Positions 36,203 through 48,305 of a stretch of 64,000 nucleotides of DNA are shown one piece after another. Both the position numbers and the translations under genes were made by a program. Every line of letters begins with the position of its first letter. Position 1 is the stretch's first letter. The stretch is from Cryptomeria japonica. Taxonomy: Eukaryota; Streptophyta; Pinopsida; Cupressales; Cupressaceae. The notes beneath the pieces are model-generated. The model saw only the letters and a program-made list of their open reading frames with translations, had not been told where the DNA came from and searched no databases. The stretch lies in assembly GCF_030272615.1 (NCBI RefSeq), contig NC_081413.1, positions 723,441,649 through 723,505,648 on the forward strand, written 5' to 3'.

Positions 36203-38072
36203 TGATAGAGAGGTTGCTAGGAAAGTACTCAAAAGGGCAATTTGAGTCAAGAGGTTCAATTTGTTACCCAAAAACATATTTGAGGTTGTTGTATGTGTTT
36301 ACAAAATCATTCTTGTGGTTATATTGCCAAGCACTTCATGTATCACTTTCCTAACAAACTCCCCTTTTGGTGATAGCTCACACCCATGCTCAAACTACTC
36401 AAATTACTCACTCCACCCATCTACACATCCTCAATCTCTATTCTTTTGGAATTCAACCCTATGTTACTGAGTGTATTAGGAGTCTTCAACATGGAAATGT
36501 AGGGGCAACAAGGTTTTTGTCAAGTTTGACAACCAAAATTAGTTCTAGGCCCATAGACTTGGCTTGCTCAATACACCAACCAAGGGTCAAAATCTCAAAA
36601 GGGACTACACACTGCCCAAAGGCCTATATGTTGCTTAATTCATTGTTTTAACATGTCCACACAAAGTCTTATGAGCTCTAGACTCCTCTCACCAAGCTTG
36701 ATTCAAACTCCCACACTGCTTCGAGACCTCTGCCATAGAAAACTAGAGCTTCCCCTGCCTTTGTTATACAAGAATTATACCAAACACTTGGCAAACCATT
36801 GAGAAAAACAGTAAAACTGTCATTGTCATTGTCAAAATGTTGCCCTTCTACCAGTCAGCGATCATTACACCTTTGGACCTGCATAATGAAGAGTTTTGAA
36901 TTGGAAATACACCTCAATGAGGTCAGCAAACATTGGATAATCTTCCTATTACAATTCCTTCTCAGTTAAAAGGCTTGGATGATGCTTTTGAAGCATTCCA
37001 TAAGCAAATTGACAACACAATTCATAAAAAGAGTGAACTCACTGTTTTGTTTACAAAATGAGAATATTTGATAAGAACAAGCTATTCCAATAAACTAAGA
37101 TGATTCTCAACACACTTGACCACATGTCTAGACCTCTGCATCATGCATTTGTTATCTCCAAATTCCTTTTGGTTGCAACTCTTGAGTTTTGATCATGTTA
37201 CCAGCCAAGTAATCAATACTTGCCTAATATTCACTCAAGTCCTTCTTCCAACCACACTATTGGCATAAAATAGAGCATATGTATAGTATATACATGAATT
37301 CCAACTTTACTAAATCCATTTTGTGGGATCCCAGACCTTGATTAGTCAAGTGGTGACATTTTAGAACTTCAAACCCTTGACAGGGCAGTGAGCACATAGA
37401 TTGAAAATAATTTTGTACAATCAAATTTCCAAAAGAAATTGATACAAAAATCAACTAGAGATAATTATACAACTGTTATGCACACTTCCCAAAGGTATAG
37501 TACGGACTATGGAGCTACAGTACATACCGTTTCACAAATGAAGGAAAAACCAGTCATAAAAGCCAAAATTTCATGATTTTATTAAAAAGCTCTTGCTCAT
37601 AAAATCACCAAACCTTTCCAATGAAAAGGGAGGCCTTTTATAGTTTTTCCAATTGGTTATTAAGTATTATTACGAACATGAGGCTTCCATAACTTCAATT
37701 TGCAAGAAAATGACAATTTTACAACCCCAAATGACAACTTTTCTTGCTCCAAAAGACATTTTTGACACTCTAACCTTATCAACTTGTCTAAACAACTTTG
37801 ATATGCCTAAAAAAACTTGTCAAACATGTTTCAATGCTTTGGAAAGCATTAGAAGGCCTTTTTGGCAATTTTGCACATTTTTGCCAAAAATTGTCAACTC
37901 AAAGCCTGAAAGGCAAAACTTGATCTCTTGAGCCCAAAATGAGATCAAAACCACTAAACATGAAACATAACAACCTAAAACAACATTATCAACCTAACAC
38001 AAGACATTACAAACAAGAAATCATTAAATACTCAAAAATGGGAGTTTTACTCAACTAGGTGCTCCTGCACCA
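36203..38072 (-). repeat. Element A, right LTR (5' LTR in sense)
   Basis: A 1,870-bp LTR runs from TGATAGAGAGGTTGC to GCTCCTGCACCA. It lacks the ~260-bp block present in the left LTR. Its right 1.25 kb (from about 36,826) is present again at 52,018-53,278. Confidence 0.9.
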
Positions 38073-39381
38073 TGGACAAAGCTCCTTTCCAAAAGAGAAA
38101 CCAAAGACAAGCATGAAGAAACATTGAATTATGAAGAAGCTGCAAACACTGTCGTAGAATGACTATTATGATGCTGAAAAAGGAACCTCCAAAAATAGGA
38201 ATGCAAGAGTGTCAATATGGTAAATGATTCATTACATGAAATGCATGGGTAAATGGTTGCACTACATCTCCTAGTACAGAGGAACAAGTATTGAATACAT
38301 AGCTAACTCCAACGTGAAACCAAGGAGGTATTAGCACCAACAGTAGTAATCCCCCCATAATGCTGACAAGGGCAAGATATGACATACACTAAATCTGAAT
38401 GCTATTCTCCATGATGCTAAAAAACTAAGACAAGAAAGATGGAGCTTGGATTATAGGAGGGCAGAATAGGGCCAAAAAAAGCACTATTGACTTCGAAAGG
38501 AAGAGACAGTGGGATGGTAAGCTATCTGCAAAAATGGACTTGAGATCTTGATAGATATTTGAATCATCTTTCCGACAATATCTTGTTTGAAAAAAATGGA
38601 GTTCGGATGCACAATATATGCTCTTGGGAGTGCAAACAACAACTTCTGAGTTCAACTGGAAAAAAACTTGTGAAATTAAAAAATTAGGAAAAAATACCTC
38701 CATATCTAGATAGAGCTTGGAAAGAGTTTTCCAATGATATATGGTTTGCCAAAAAATGCCTTCGTATGCTCAAGTTATGGCCAAAACAAAAAAAAACACC
38801 TCTTTTGGGGCACAAAAAGAGTTCAAAGGGCCATGCATGCTGACTGTACCACTAACAAAGATTTGACCTTTTTTTTTCTAATTAAACAAACCTTTTTGTA
38901 ACAACATGCACCCACTTGATTTTATTAAAAAATCAAGTCAATTTTTTAATTTTTTACCAGTCAATTGATTGTTTTTTAATAAATATTTCTGACACAATTG
39001 TAGGTATGAGCATACGGATTTTTGTGCCTCGTAAAGCATGCCAATAAAAAAATCATGCCCCTGTCACCAAAAATAGGTAAATTATATATCAAAATCATGG
39101 AATCAGCCTTATGAATCCAACCATGACGTCCTTTTGAGCCCAAAAAGCTTTGAATTTTTTAGGTACCCTCTGGAATGGAGAAAAAAACCTCGAACTTCAA
39201 ACCCTTACAAAATAGACTTTGTATATCGGATTTCAGCGAAACAAAAGGCGATCCTGACTTTCTCGAGCCTTTTGGAACTAATTGTGTGATCCAAAATAAC
39301 CCAAGATGAACATTTTATTGTGCATGCAAACAATCTCCAAAAAAGCAAATAAGAATCTTTAGATCTGGAGCTTTGATATCA
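38073..39381 (-). mobile_element. Element C internal region, right piece
   Basis: This 1.3-kb segment resumes element C after element A and is duplicated at 53,279-54,592. No recognisable domain is encoded; a minus-strand open stretch around 38,425-38,703 has no identifiable features. It ends in the primer-binding site. Confidence 0.65.
39362..39381 (-). other. Primer-binding site of element C (first copy)
   Basis: The minus strand leaving the LTR reads TGATATCAAAGCTCCAGATC. In the duplicated copy (54,573-54,592) it is TGATATCAGAGCTCCAGATC, which preserves the TATCAGAGC core of a tRNA-iMet primer site. Confidence 0.75.
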
Positions 39382-39771
39382 TGTTAGAATTCGTGAAATG
39401 TGAGTCCCACAAGCCCAACAAGAATACCTGTCACACATATAGAGAAAATTGAACAAGAAAATAATTGTAGACAATACCAATGAAATTGATTGAATTGCTT
39501 GTATTGCTTATTGCTTAAGTTACAATGAAGGATATGACATCCTTATAAAAAAATCTAACTCTAAAGATAGAAACCCTAAATGGTGGAGTCTACAAAATAG
39601 ACAGAGAGTTTAAAACACAATACATGAATTAGTCATGTATGAACAAATAGCATAATAGACTAGTCAATGCATGAAACTCTTGAAAATATAAACATAGTTT
39701 TCTCTTCCTATTTTGCATTATGCATGGAGATAAATATTAACTAATTATTCATAATTAATTAATTAACTAAA
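39382..39771 (-). repeat. Element C, right LTR, first copy, interrupted by element B
   Basis: It starts TGTTAGAATTCGTGAAATG and follows the left LTR of C until AACTAAA, where element B begins. The CTAAA at 39,767-39,771 is B's target duplication. The remainder of this LTR is found only far to the right, at 56,409-56,480. Confidence 0.8.
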
Positions 39772-41206
39772 TGATGCTCTACAAAATACCCAAAGGTTAG
39801 ACTGGAACCTGTAGTCTTATAACACACAAAAACACACAAGAAATTTTTAGTGTTATTCAACCAAGAACTAATCTAAACAGGCATATCAAAAGAGATACTA
39901 AGATCGTGCTAACATATTTAACAAATGACACAAATATAAGAAGACATCTCCAAATGCCTCTTAACATGTTCTTAGCTCCTTCTCCTTTGTTCCTCTCCTC
40001 TCCAAGTTTCAAAATAGTGTAGCTCTCGACAGCTTTTTGCACTATGGATGCTTATGGAGATTCAAGATTGTAGATGATCTCAAGCTTATGCTATGCGAGT
40101 ATAAAACAAACCAATTAAACATATTATGAAAAAGAACTAAGATTTATTTTAGTCCAAGATAACAATATATTTAGTGATTTACGCTAAATGCTCTCTAAAA
40201 TTCACTATAGATTAAATGCATACAAGTTTTCAAGATCTGGATTATGAAGAAATGGGCTCTATTTATAGGTAAAATGGAGCAATGGATGGTTGAGATTGAG
40301 TAATCTCAACAAGGGTCGGGATTGAATGAAATTCAATCTATGTGAGGGCTTTCAACCCAATCCCTGGTTGACAAGTGTCAATGTGAGATAGGTTGAGAGG
40401 AGAGGAAATAAGCATTAAATGTTTGACATGACCTAGGAGTTAATTTGGGGGTTAGGGTCAAGGTTGGGTTGAGTGAATAAATTCTTTATTCAAATAATAA
40501 AGCTTTTATCCAATGGATAAACTCCTATGCAAAGGCAAAAGGGATAACTATGGTCAAAGCAATAAATGCTTGAGGAGACACATGAGTGCAAGTTGAAATA
40601 ACCATAAATGGTTATGTAAAAGTCATTAATGGTCATGTAAGAGCCATTAGTGGTTTTGGAAGACTTTGGAGGTTAAATTGTTGAACACACAAAGCATTAA
40701 ATGTTTTTCAAAGACTTTGAAGTCTTTGAGAAGTGACTCCAATTTGCTTAGGAATGTGACAATAATTAGGGGATGGATTAGGTTAATTAGGAAGGGGTTA
40801 GAAGAATCTAGAAGGGGGTTTAGGAATGCAAGTGGATTTGGTGGGTGAGGGAAAATAAGATTTTATTAAAATAAAATTCATTTATTTCAATAAATAGGTG
40901 CAAGTTGTATTTTTAAGAGAATGCAAGTGGGGGGGATTTTAATGATTTAAATAAATGTTTTATTTAATTTATTTAAAAGAGGAAAAGAGTTTAAATGAAA
41001 TAAATAGGATTTATTCATTTAATTGATTGTGAATTTGGTATAATAAATTAATTTAAAATAAATTGAATAATTTATTTAATTAATATGAGAATGTTTGAAG
41101 ATGCATTAATTAAATATTAATTTAATTAACTAATGGCTAGTGGGTTTTTAATCAAATAAATAAGAAATATTCATTTAATTAAAATGGACAAATTTATGTG
41201 ACTACA
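39772..41206 (-). repeat. Element B, LTR (3' LTR in sense)
   Basis: A 1,435-bp LTR runs from TGATGCTCTACAAAATACCC to TTTATGTGACTACA. The solo copy at 54,974-56,408 has exactly the same length and by eye differs at only a few percent of positions. The right half is rich in AATAAA/TTTATTT alternations. Confidence 0.9.
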
Positions 41207-41219
41207 TTTGGCCCTCTTT
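41207..41219 (-). other. Polypurine tract of element B
   Basis: The minus strand reads AAAGAGGGCCAAA directly before the LTR start TGTAGTCACA. Confidence 0.7.
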
Positions 41220-41778
41220 GAGACAGTGTGGTTTATCGCGACGTTTCAAAGAAAGAAAAATAGGTGTGAAGAAATACCCCATAAAATGTTGATTTAATGG
41301 GTGGTATGCCCCCTCAAGAGATTGGCCGAAAATTTTGAAAAATCAGGCAATCTCTCGAAAAAAAATGAAAATTGGCAAGGTGATAGAAGAGAAGTTAGCA
41401 ATGTGGGTGAAAAATAGAAGAAAATGGAGTGAATACGAAGAAACATCAAGCCAGTAAGTACCGGTAAGTTATGCAGGAGATACAGTGCAAATGTGGTGTT
41501 GTGCTTTTGATTGATGCTATATAATTGATTAAAATGGTTGGACAATCTGGTGCAATTGGTTAAATTGCCTCGGTCGAGTCAAAGCATGACAGTTGATGTC
41601 AGTTGGTCACTTAGACAAGATAAAGTCTGAGTAAGTGAATCAAAGTAACCTGATGAGACTTAGACAATTGATGTAATTGTCTGATGAAGTCAAGGTATAT
41701 GAAGCAAAATACTCACTGAGACTTAGACAATTAATGTAATTGTCTGATGTAATTATGTTTGATTGGTTGATCAATTGA

Positions 41779-41780
<2 letters not shown>

Positions 41781-41825
<45 letters not shown>
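41781..41825. repeat. (GT)22 microsatellite
   Basis: A perfect 45-base GT repeat lies in the 3' tail of element B. No such repeat occurs in the equivalent part of element D. Confidence 0.97.
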
Positions 41826-41826
<1 letters not shown>

Positions 41827-43657
41827 TGGATGGTTGTGGTTAATCATAGCAGCCCTGTTGAGACTAGGTCATTATGATAAATGCTTGATGTAGTCTAGGT
41901 TTGCCATAATCGATTACCTGTTGAGACCCAAAGATACTTGATCAGAGTATCTATTGATAGTCTAGGTGTGTGTGAGTTGATGTGCCTATGCAGATAGAGT
42001 TACTTGCTTGATGTATAGGATGACTTAGGATGGGAAACATAGTCTGTCCTATTTAGAGATGGACGGTGATAAACATGGCTTGATTGGGTTGATTGGGAAA
42101 CGATGTAGGGTATGTGATGTTGATTATCGAGATGGGGAGGCTGGGAGGGGTTTGATGTTAGATAGAAGAAATGGAGAACCTATGACTCATTCCTATGGAA
42201 GAAGAGGAAAATAGAGTATGCATTGTCATTACTATGTATGCATGATATGCATCTATTATGAATGTATGGATGGATGGAATGCAATGGAATACAATATATA
42301 CAGATGAGATGGAATGACGATCCATAGTGCTTTATTTTTATCATTGAGCTTTAAAATGTTGTAAGAAAATACAAGCAACTTGACATAATGATTCAAGATG
42401 ACCAGAGTATTCCTTACATGGATTTGATATAGCAAGTTAATACAAACAACTTGATATAATGGATCAAGTTGACCTGAGTATTGCTTGCAGAACAGACAAG
42501 GATTATCTCCTTTCATGGATGACTTGGATCGTCCTCCTTGATCTTAGGCTTATCATATCCTGAGACAAGTGCATACCGTACTAAGAGATAAAACCTTTGT
42601 CCAGTTGGATGAGGTAGGAGGAACCAAAGAAAGAGCATTCGTACCTACAAATAAACAGCATATACAAAGAATAAAGAATAAAGAATATGGATCCTCGATA
42701 ATGGTTCATGTTCATATGGTCGAGGTATACGATGTAGTTAGAAAGCCTTAGTGATCTATGACTGTATTTTGCCTGTGATCACATAGCTTATTGAACTTCC
42801 CAAGTAGACACCATTAGTCCATGCCCCAGAACTTCATCAGAATAATTCACAGAGGATACACAAACAATACTGTAAGAAACTGATATGAATAAATAACCCA
42901 CAAATCAACCAAGTATTTGATAGCTTAAACAAAATTTTCTTGTCAAAGAAAATGTTATTTTGTCTTTGTTTTAGTAAGGAAGGATTCATCCTTGTTGAAG
43001 ACAGTTTGATTGTTGATGTTGATTGTTTGCTCGACTTGAGAAGTGATCATCGTGCAAGTATTTTGCAATGCTTGTTTAGTATCTGCTTTGAATGAGTATG
43101 TACAATGTGTGGCCATGTTTTTGTTTGATTTTTGATGTTTTTGGATTTTGTGAGACATTTTTCCAATGTTTTTGGTATTTTGTGAGACAGTTTTCCAATG
43201 TTTTTGGTATTTTGTGAGATAGTTTTGAATGAAGACCCCAATGAATCACAATAATAATGTATAATCCACTTCCATCAATAGGTTAAGGGCATTGCCCCTA
43301 GTTTAGACATGACTTATGAAAAAGCGGGATGCAAGACGCATGGAGCACTATCTCGTGATTGCAGATCAATAATAAGCCATGGTTTGGGTGGATGGATGTG
43401 TGTATGTAATGAATGTGATCACAACAAACCTGAAAGATAATGGAGCCATAGCTTTTACGAGTGGCACCTTCTTTCCAAGTTTTCACCATCATACTTACCC
43501 AAGGTGCCACCCGAGTGGTTGTTCAGTGTTTGGATGCATGATTTTTCTTTACTATTTTGATGTTTTTGTATTTTCTTAAGGACATTTTTTTGGATGTTTT
43601 TGGTATTTTTGCCAGTATATATGGGAGCTTGATGCTCTGTGCAGCTTATGTATAAAA

Positions 43658-44935
43658 TCATTTGAGGTGCATGTTGTTGATCGGATCTACTAGCAGTTCT
43701 CCTTCTAAAGTAGCCAACTGATATGCCTCGGACCCAAATACAACAGTGACAACATATGGACCCAGCCAGTTTGATTCAAACTTTCCTTGATGTTCTCGGT
43801 TGGGTTGGTTACGAGGATTTTCTCGAAGAACAAGATCACTTACCTCAAATGTATGAGGTCTAACTTGATGATTATAGCTGCTGCTCATGCGTTGCTGATA
43901 GGCCTTGAGGTGATTGTATGTAGCTTGTCATTTCTCACCAAGTAGCTCTAAGTCTTGGAGACGGGATACTTTGTATGCTTCATCATCAATGAGATTATGT
44001 AAGGAAACCCGTAGTGATGGTATCTCGACCTCAATAGGTAAAATAACTTCTGCACCATAGACCAATGAGTAGGGAGTTGCGCCTGTAGGGGTTCGAATGC
44101 TACTTTGATATGCCCATAGTGTTGGATTCAATTGAACGTGCCAATCACGACCGGCATCATTGACTGTCTTCTTTAGGATTCTTAATATGTTCTTGTTTGA
44201 CGCTTCGGCCTGACCATTGCCTTGTGGGTAATAGGGAGTGGACAAACAGTGCTGGAAGTGAAATTTCTCACAGAGTTCACGAACATCCTAATTTTTGAAA
44301 GGAAGACCGATATCTGTGATGATGGACATGGGTACACCATACCGGAAGATGACGTAATTGAGGATGAATGAGGCGATCTGCTTGCCGGTAACTTGGGTAA
44401 GTGGAACACCTTCGATCCACATTGTGAAATATTCGGTGGCGGTAATAATGAATTTATGGCCATTGGATGAAGATGGATGGATTTTACCCACAAGATCAAG
44501 ACCCCATTGACAAAAAGGCCATGGTGTTGTGATTGGTTACAGTTCCTATGCTGGCGCATGTATCAAGTCTCCATGAACTTGGCATTTCTTGCACTTTCTG
44601 ACAAAGTAGTAGTAGTCTTTTTCCATGGATGGCCAATAGTATCCAGTGCGTAGGAGTTTCTTGGCTAGTGACGGACCACTTGCATGAGTTCCAGAAATTC
44701 CTTCATGTACCTCTTCCAAGGCCTTTGTTATCTCATCTTGTTCCAGACATCAAAGGAGAGTACCATCAAGACTGCGTCGGTATAGGGTTTCAGAAATAAT
44801 GGTATATCGAGCAGTTTGGCGAATGAAGGTTTTACGTTGGTTATTCGATTGGTTAGGAGGAAGGGTGTGATCACGGAGATAAGTGTAGAACTCACCGTAC
44901 CATGGGGATTTGGAACCGATTAAGCGACATATCAT
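43658..44935 (-). pseudogene. Element B integrase
   Basis: The region starts with a pre-integrase segment (SPWYGEFYTYLRDHTLPP) and a zinc-binding module ending in KCKKCQVHGD near 44,590. The catalytic core follows with Asp in QWGLDLVGKIHP, Asp in IITDIGLPFKN and Glu in YYPQGNGQAEASNKN, so the D-D-E triad is present. A TAG after LPFKN (about 44,288, expected CAG) breaks the frame. The C-terminal module (VSDLVLRENPRNQ and WLGPYVVTVVFGSEAYQL) ends at 43,658. There is no chromodomain, as expected for Tat. This enzyme would integrate the element DNA. Confidence 0.9.
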
Positions 44936-45058
44936 CTCGGATTCGAGGATATCATAAGTGGGAATCCAAAGCTATTCTACCAAGAACTTGTAGCGTGTTG
45001 AATTCTGCGGAAGATCTAGGCGAGATGCAATGGTAGCCATAGCGTCAGCAGCGTGATT

Positions 45059-45985
45059 CTAATCTCTTGGTATCTGCTCAAAGGTGATAGTAGTAAATGA
45101 TGCCTTTAATTTGTCCACCATTTGCTTGTATGGCATGAGTTTATCATCCTTGGTCTGATATTCATCTGTTGCTTGTCGAATGACTAGTTGGGAGTCGCCA
45201 TATACTTGTAGTTCTTGTAACTTCCTTTGTATGGCTAGCCTGAGTCCTATGATCAAGGCCTCATACTCTGCTATGTTGTTGGTGCATGGAAATGTGAGCC
45301 TATAAGACTTCAGGATGCTATCACCTTGAGGTGTGATAAACAGAATGCCTACCCCCGAGCCGTGCCTAGTGTATGAACCATCAAAGTATAGCTTCCATGA
45401 TTGTGCTTCTGTGATCATGAATATCTCTTCATCTCGAAAATTGGAAATGAGGGGATGATTGTCTATGAGTGGTGCATCGACCAACTGATCTGCAATGACC
45501 TGACCTTTGATAGCCTTATGGTCCAGATACTCGATGTCAAATTCACTTAGAATCATCACCCATTTGGCCAAGCGACCTGTCAATGTGGCTTTACTGAGTA
45601 AGTACTTGAGTGGATCAATCTTTGCGATGAGTTGTACTTTGTGTGTTAACAAATAGTGCCTCAGTTTAGTGGCTGCCAAGATTACTACTGGGCAAGCTCG
45701 CTCAATAGGTGTGTAATTGAGTTCATAGCCAACCAGTGTGCGAGAGATGTAGTAAACAACACACTCTTTCCCTTCTGCATTATGTTGTGCTAGTAGTGCA
45801 CCCAATGATGTACTTGTTGCTGATATATAGAGTAATAAAAGTCTACTTGGATCTGGTGGGATCAACAATGGTGTATTTATGAGATAGTCTTTAAGCATTT
45901 GAAATGCTTGTTGGCATCTGGCATCCCACTGAAAGTGGATGTTCTTGTGTAGTAGGTGTGTGAATGGGTGACACTTATCTGCCAA
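45059..45985 (-). pseudogene. Element B RNase H and second (Tat-type) RNase H
   Basis: One open piece of about 308 codons holds two domains. Residues 1-165 are the ordinary RT-linked RNase H plus connection (FQWDARCQQAFQMLKDYL, YYISRTLVGYELNYTPIE, LAKWVMILSEFDIEYLDH). In it, the first catalytic Asp of the usual YISAT/YLD-like strand is not evident, as in many Tat elements. Residues 195-308 are a second RNase H with LYFDGSYTRHGSGVG, NIAEYEALIIGL and QVYGDSQLVIRQ, so the Asp-Glu-Asp catalytic set is intact. This doubled arrangement is diagnostic of the Tat lineage. Confidence 0.92.
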
Positions 45986-46015
45986 TTGTGCAATGAATCT
46001 TTGGATGGATTGTAG

Positions 46016-46906
46016 TCATCCTTGTAATGTTCTTAACTGACTTATGTTCTTTGGTGGTGGCATGTCCATGATTACTTTGACCTTTGCTGGATCGACCTCA
46101 ATACCTTTGCTTGAGACAATGTATCCTATAAGCTTCCCTGAGGTTACTCCAAAGACACATTTCTTTGGGTTGAGTCGAACATGATATTGTTCTAGTCTAT
46201 CAAAGATTAATATGTCGAGATGACCTTCTCTGGTAAGTGATTTTGCTAGTAAGTCATCAACATAATCTTCCATCATAGAATGCATCATGTAATGGAAGAT
46301 GGTGGTCATTTCACGTTGATAGGTCGCTCCTGCATTCTTGAGATAGAAAGGTATTACATTCCAGTAGTATGTGCCCCATGGACATGTGAAGGTTGTCTTA
46401 TGTTGATCCTCTGGTGCTATCTTTATCTGATTGTATCCTGAAAAGCCATCCATGAGTGAAAGCATGGCATGTCCTACTGTTAGGTCCACTATTATGTCGA
46501 TGTTTTTTAGGGGGAAGTCATCCTTAGGACATGCCTTATTCAGATCTCTAAAGTCAGTACAAATACGGATGCCCCCATTTGGTTTGCTGACAAGCACAAT
46601 ATTGGATATCCAATCTGCATAATCAATTGGTCTAATGAAACCAACATCTAGGAGTTTCTTGAGTTCTGCTTTGACTAGTACTGCAATCTGAGGATGCATC
46701 TTGCGAAGCTTCTACTTGACAAGCTTGGCTCCTTCTACTACGGTGAGGTGATGCATGACTAAATCAGGATCAAGCCTAGGCATGTCTACATATGACCATG
46801 CAAAGTTGATCTGACGCTTATGGAAGAACTCTACAAATCGAGGTTGTTCCTCTAGAGTTAGAAGAGATGCCAGATGTATGTGGTGAGGAGTTTCAAGAGT
46901 CCCCAC
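46016..46906 (-). pseudogene. Element B reverse transcriptase
   Basis: An N-terminal piece (46,906-46,712) includes INFAWSYVDMPRLDPDLVMH, a segment usual just before RT. After a TAG near 46,710 (expected CAG) the palm and fingers continue: FIRPIDYADWISNIVLVSK, FRDLNKACPKDDFPL, MDGFSGYNQIKI and the catalytic YVDD in EDYVDDLLAKS. All core motifs are present. A TGA at about 46,015 (expected CGA) separates it from RNase H. It would copy the element RNA into DNA. Confidence 0.93.
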
Positions 46907-46945
46907 ATTGTATTTTTTTGTTTCCTCGATGAGAATCGTTGATCG

Positions 46946-48278
46946 TTACCGTTCTGTATTAGCAGGGAGAATGTCAAACCTTTCATCCGTCGGCGCCTCA
47001 GAGAGGTTTTCACCATTGGATATGCTCTTTCTTTTTACTTTTGTTAAATCAAACAGTGTCATGGTGTGGTTTTCACTGGAAGATCCATGTTTTATTGTTA
47101 TATTTTTGCAGTTGAAAGGTTTGGCATCCGCCCCAAAGTATGTTGCGCTATTAAGTTCTATGGCGAATCCAGCTTTGTGATCCCTGCTTGGTATGTTATC
47201 CCGTAGTTCCAAAAAGTCAATGATCACCTCATCATTTTGGAAATGGTCAAGACATGGGGGATTATGGTGGTTCCATTCGATGAGTTCAGGATGGATAATG
47301 GGCATGACTTCATGGATTAGGTTAAGTTCATTAGATGTGTCAGTGAGGGTTAAGACGTTGTGGTGAAGGTCGTTGATGGTACTCTCCCTGTTAGAATCAG
47401 GCGTAGGATGTGATGTAAGGTCTGTGGAAGAAGTTTCCAGCTCAGGAACCCAAGAGGTCTTTATCCGTGCTTCTCCATAAACAGGGATGTCTTTGCGAGG
47501 TGGAGGTAGTGATGTATCTTCCTCATCTGAAGTATTAAGTTGGATGGAATCAAATTCCCATTCATGTGAGTCGGTCTCTGAATCACTTTCCAGTATCCGA
47601 TTACTATACCATACTGGGATGTCCTTTGTGTTAAACACTGCAGGTGTGATCGGTTGATGTACCTTTGTAGATGAAATGATCGGTGCTGCAGGAAGGATGA
47701 TGGGGATCAATGAATCCGATACGGGGAGTATCGGTAGTTTCTGCTGGAACCGCTGGTGTTGTGGATACTGCTGCGGGTTCTGATATAGTTGTTGCTGCTA
47801 ATGGTGCTATTGATGTTATTATTGATGTTGATGGGATCACTGGTTTGATTAGTGGGATGATTGGTGTTGTAGATGGTTGTATTGGGATTTTGAGCCTCGG
47901 TGGGGCAGTTGCGATGGTGTTTGATGCTGCTTTTATAATAAAAGGTGTCCTCTTTGCAATAGGCTGATATAGTGGTTTGCTGGGTTTTCCTTTGAATCTG
48001 AGCTTAGGAAGGATCTCCTTTTGAAAGCCTAGGCCTATATTATCTTTGGGCTTTAATTCCGGCAGCAGTGGTTCATGTCTTCCTTGTTTGCAAGGTCCCA
48101 AAGCACTCTGACCATTGTAACCCATTCTTTGCATAATGAGGAGGCCCTTGCCATACTGATCGGTGGGAAGTGTAGCTTGTGGTATATCGGTGGTGATGGG
48201 ATCTCTATAGATCCATTCCGCTAAGTCCTCATCTCTGGTTTCTTCTTCTTGACTCTTCCCAAGGATGAAAGGCGTCAA
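46946..48278 (-). pseudogene. Element B G-patch and Thr/Pro-rich spacer between protease and RT
   Basis: From 48,278 leftward the frame contains YGKGLLIMQRMGYNGQSALG, a G-patch-like segment (glycine-rich, usually RNA-binding), then NIGLGFQKE. A spacer follows that is rich in Ile, Thr, Pro and Ala (ATAPPRLKIPIQPSTTPIIP and similar), and then an acidic region (ILESDSETDSHEWEFDSIQL) leading towards RT. A frame change near 47,680 splits it. G-patch modules in this position are known from Tat elements. The role in the element is unclear. Confidence 0.7.
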
Positions 48279-48305
48279 AGTACATGCTAGCGTGATCAGT
48301 GGTGT

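Larger units (their letters stand above)
29459..38072 (-). mobile_element. Element A: Ty3/gypsy chromovirus, decayed
   Basis: This 8.6-kb element has TG...CA LTRs, target duplication GGGAC (29,454-29,458; right copy TGGAC at 38,073-38,077, still GGGAC in the duplicated block at 53,279), a tRNA-Met-like primer site and a polypurine tract. Sense is minus. The domain order is gag with zinc knuckle, protease, reverse transcriptase, RNase H, integrase, chromodomain, which defines a chromovirus. All domains are recognisable but frames are broken between them. It inserted into element C's internal region. Confidence 0.93.
41207..43657 (-). other. Long non-coding 3' tail of element B
   Basis: 2.45 kb between the end of pol and the 3' LTR hold no recognisable protein. 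Parts near 43,460-43,560 and 41,280-41,330 are shared with element D. Tandem reuse of phrases such as TTAGACAATTGATGTAATTGTCTGATG (41,660-41,750) is visible. A long spacer here is usual in Tat elements. Confidence 0.6.

Noticed and set aside
41781-41825. GT repeat considered as a CRISPR-like or regulatory array
   Set aside because: A simple dinucleotide microsatellite with no spacers.
47710-47967. Plus-strand hydrophobic frame of about 85 codons with a membrane-protein look
   Set aside because: It is exactly antisense to the Thr/Pro/Ile-rich spacer of element B's polyprotein; the hydrophobicity results from the complement of that sequence.
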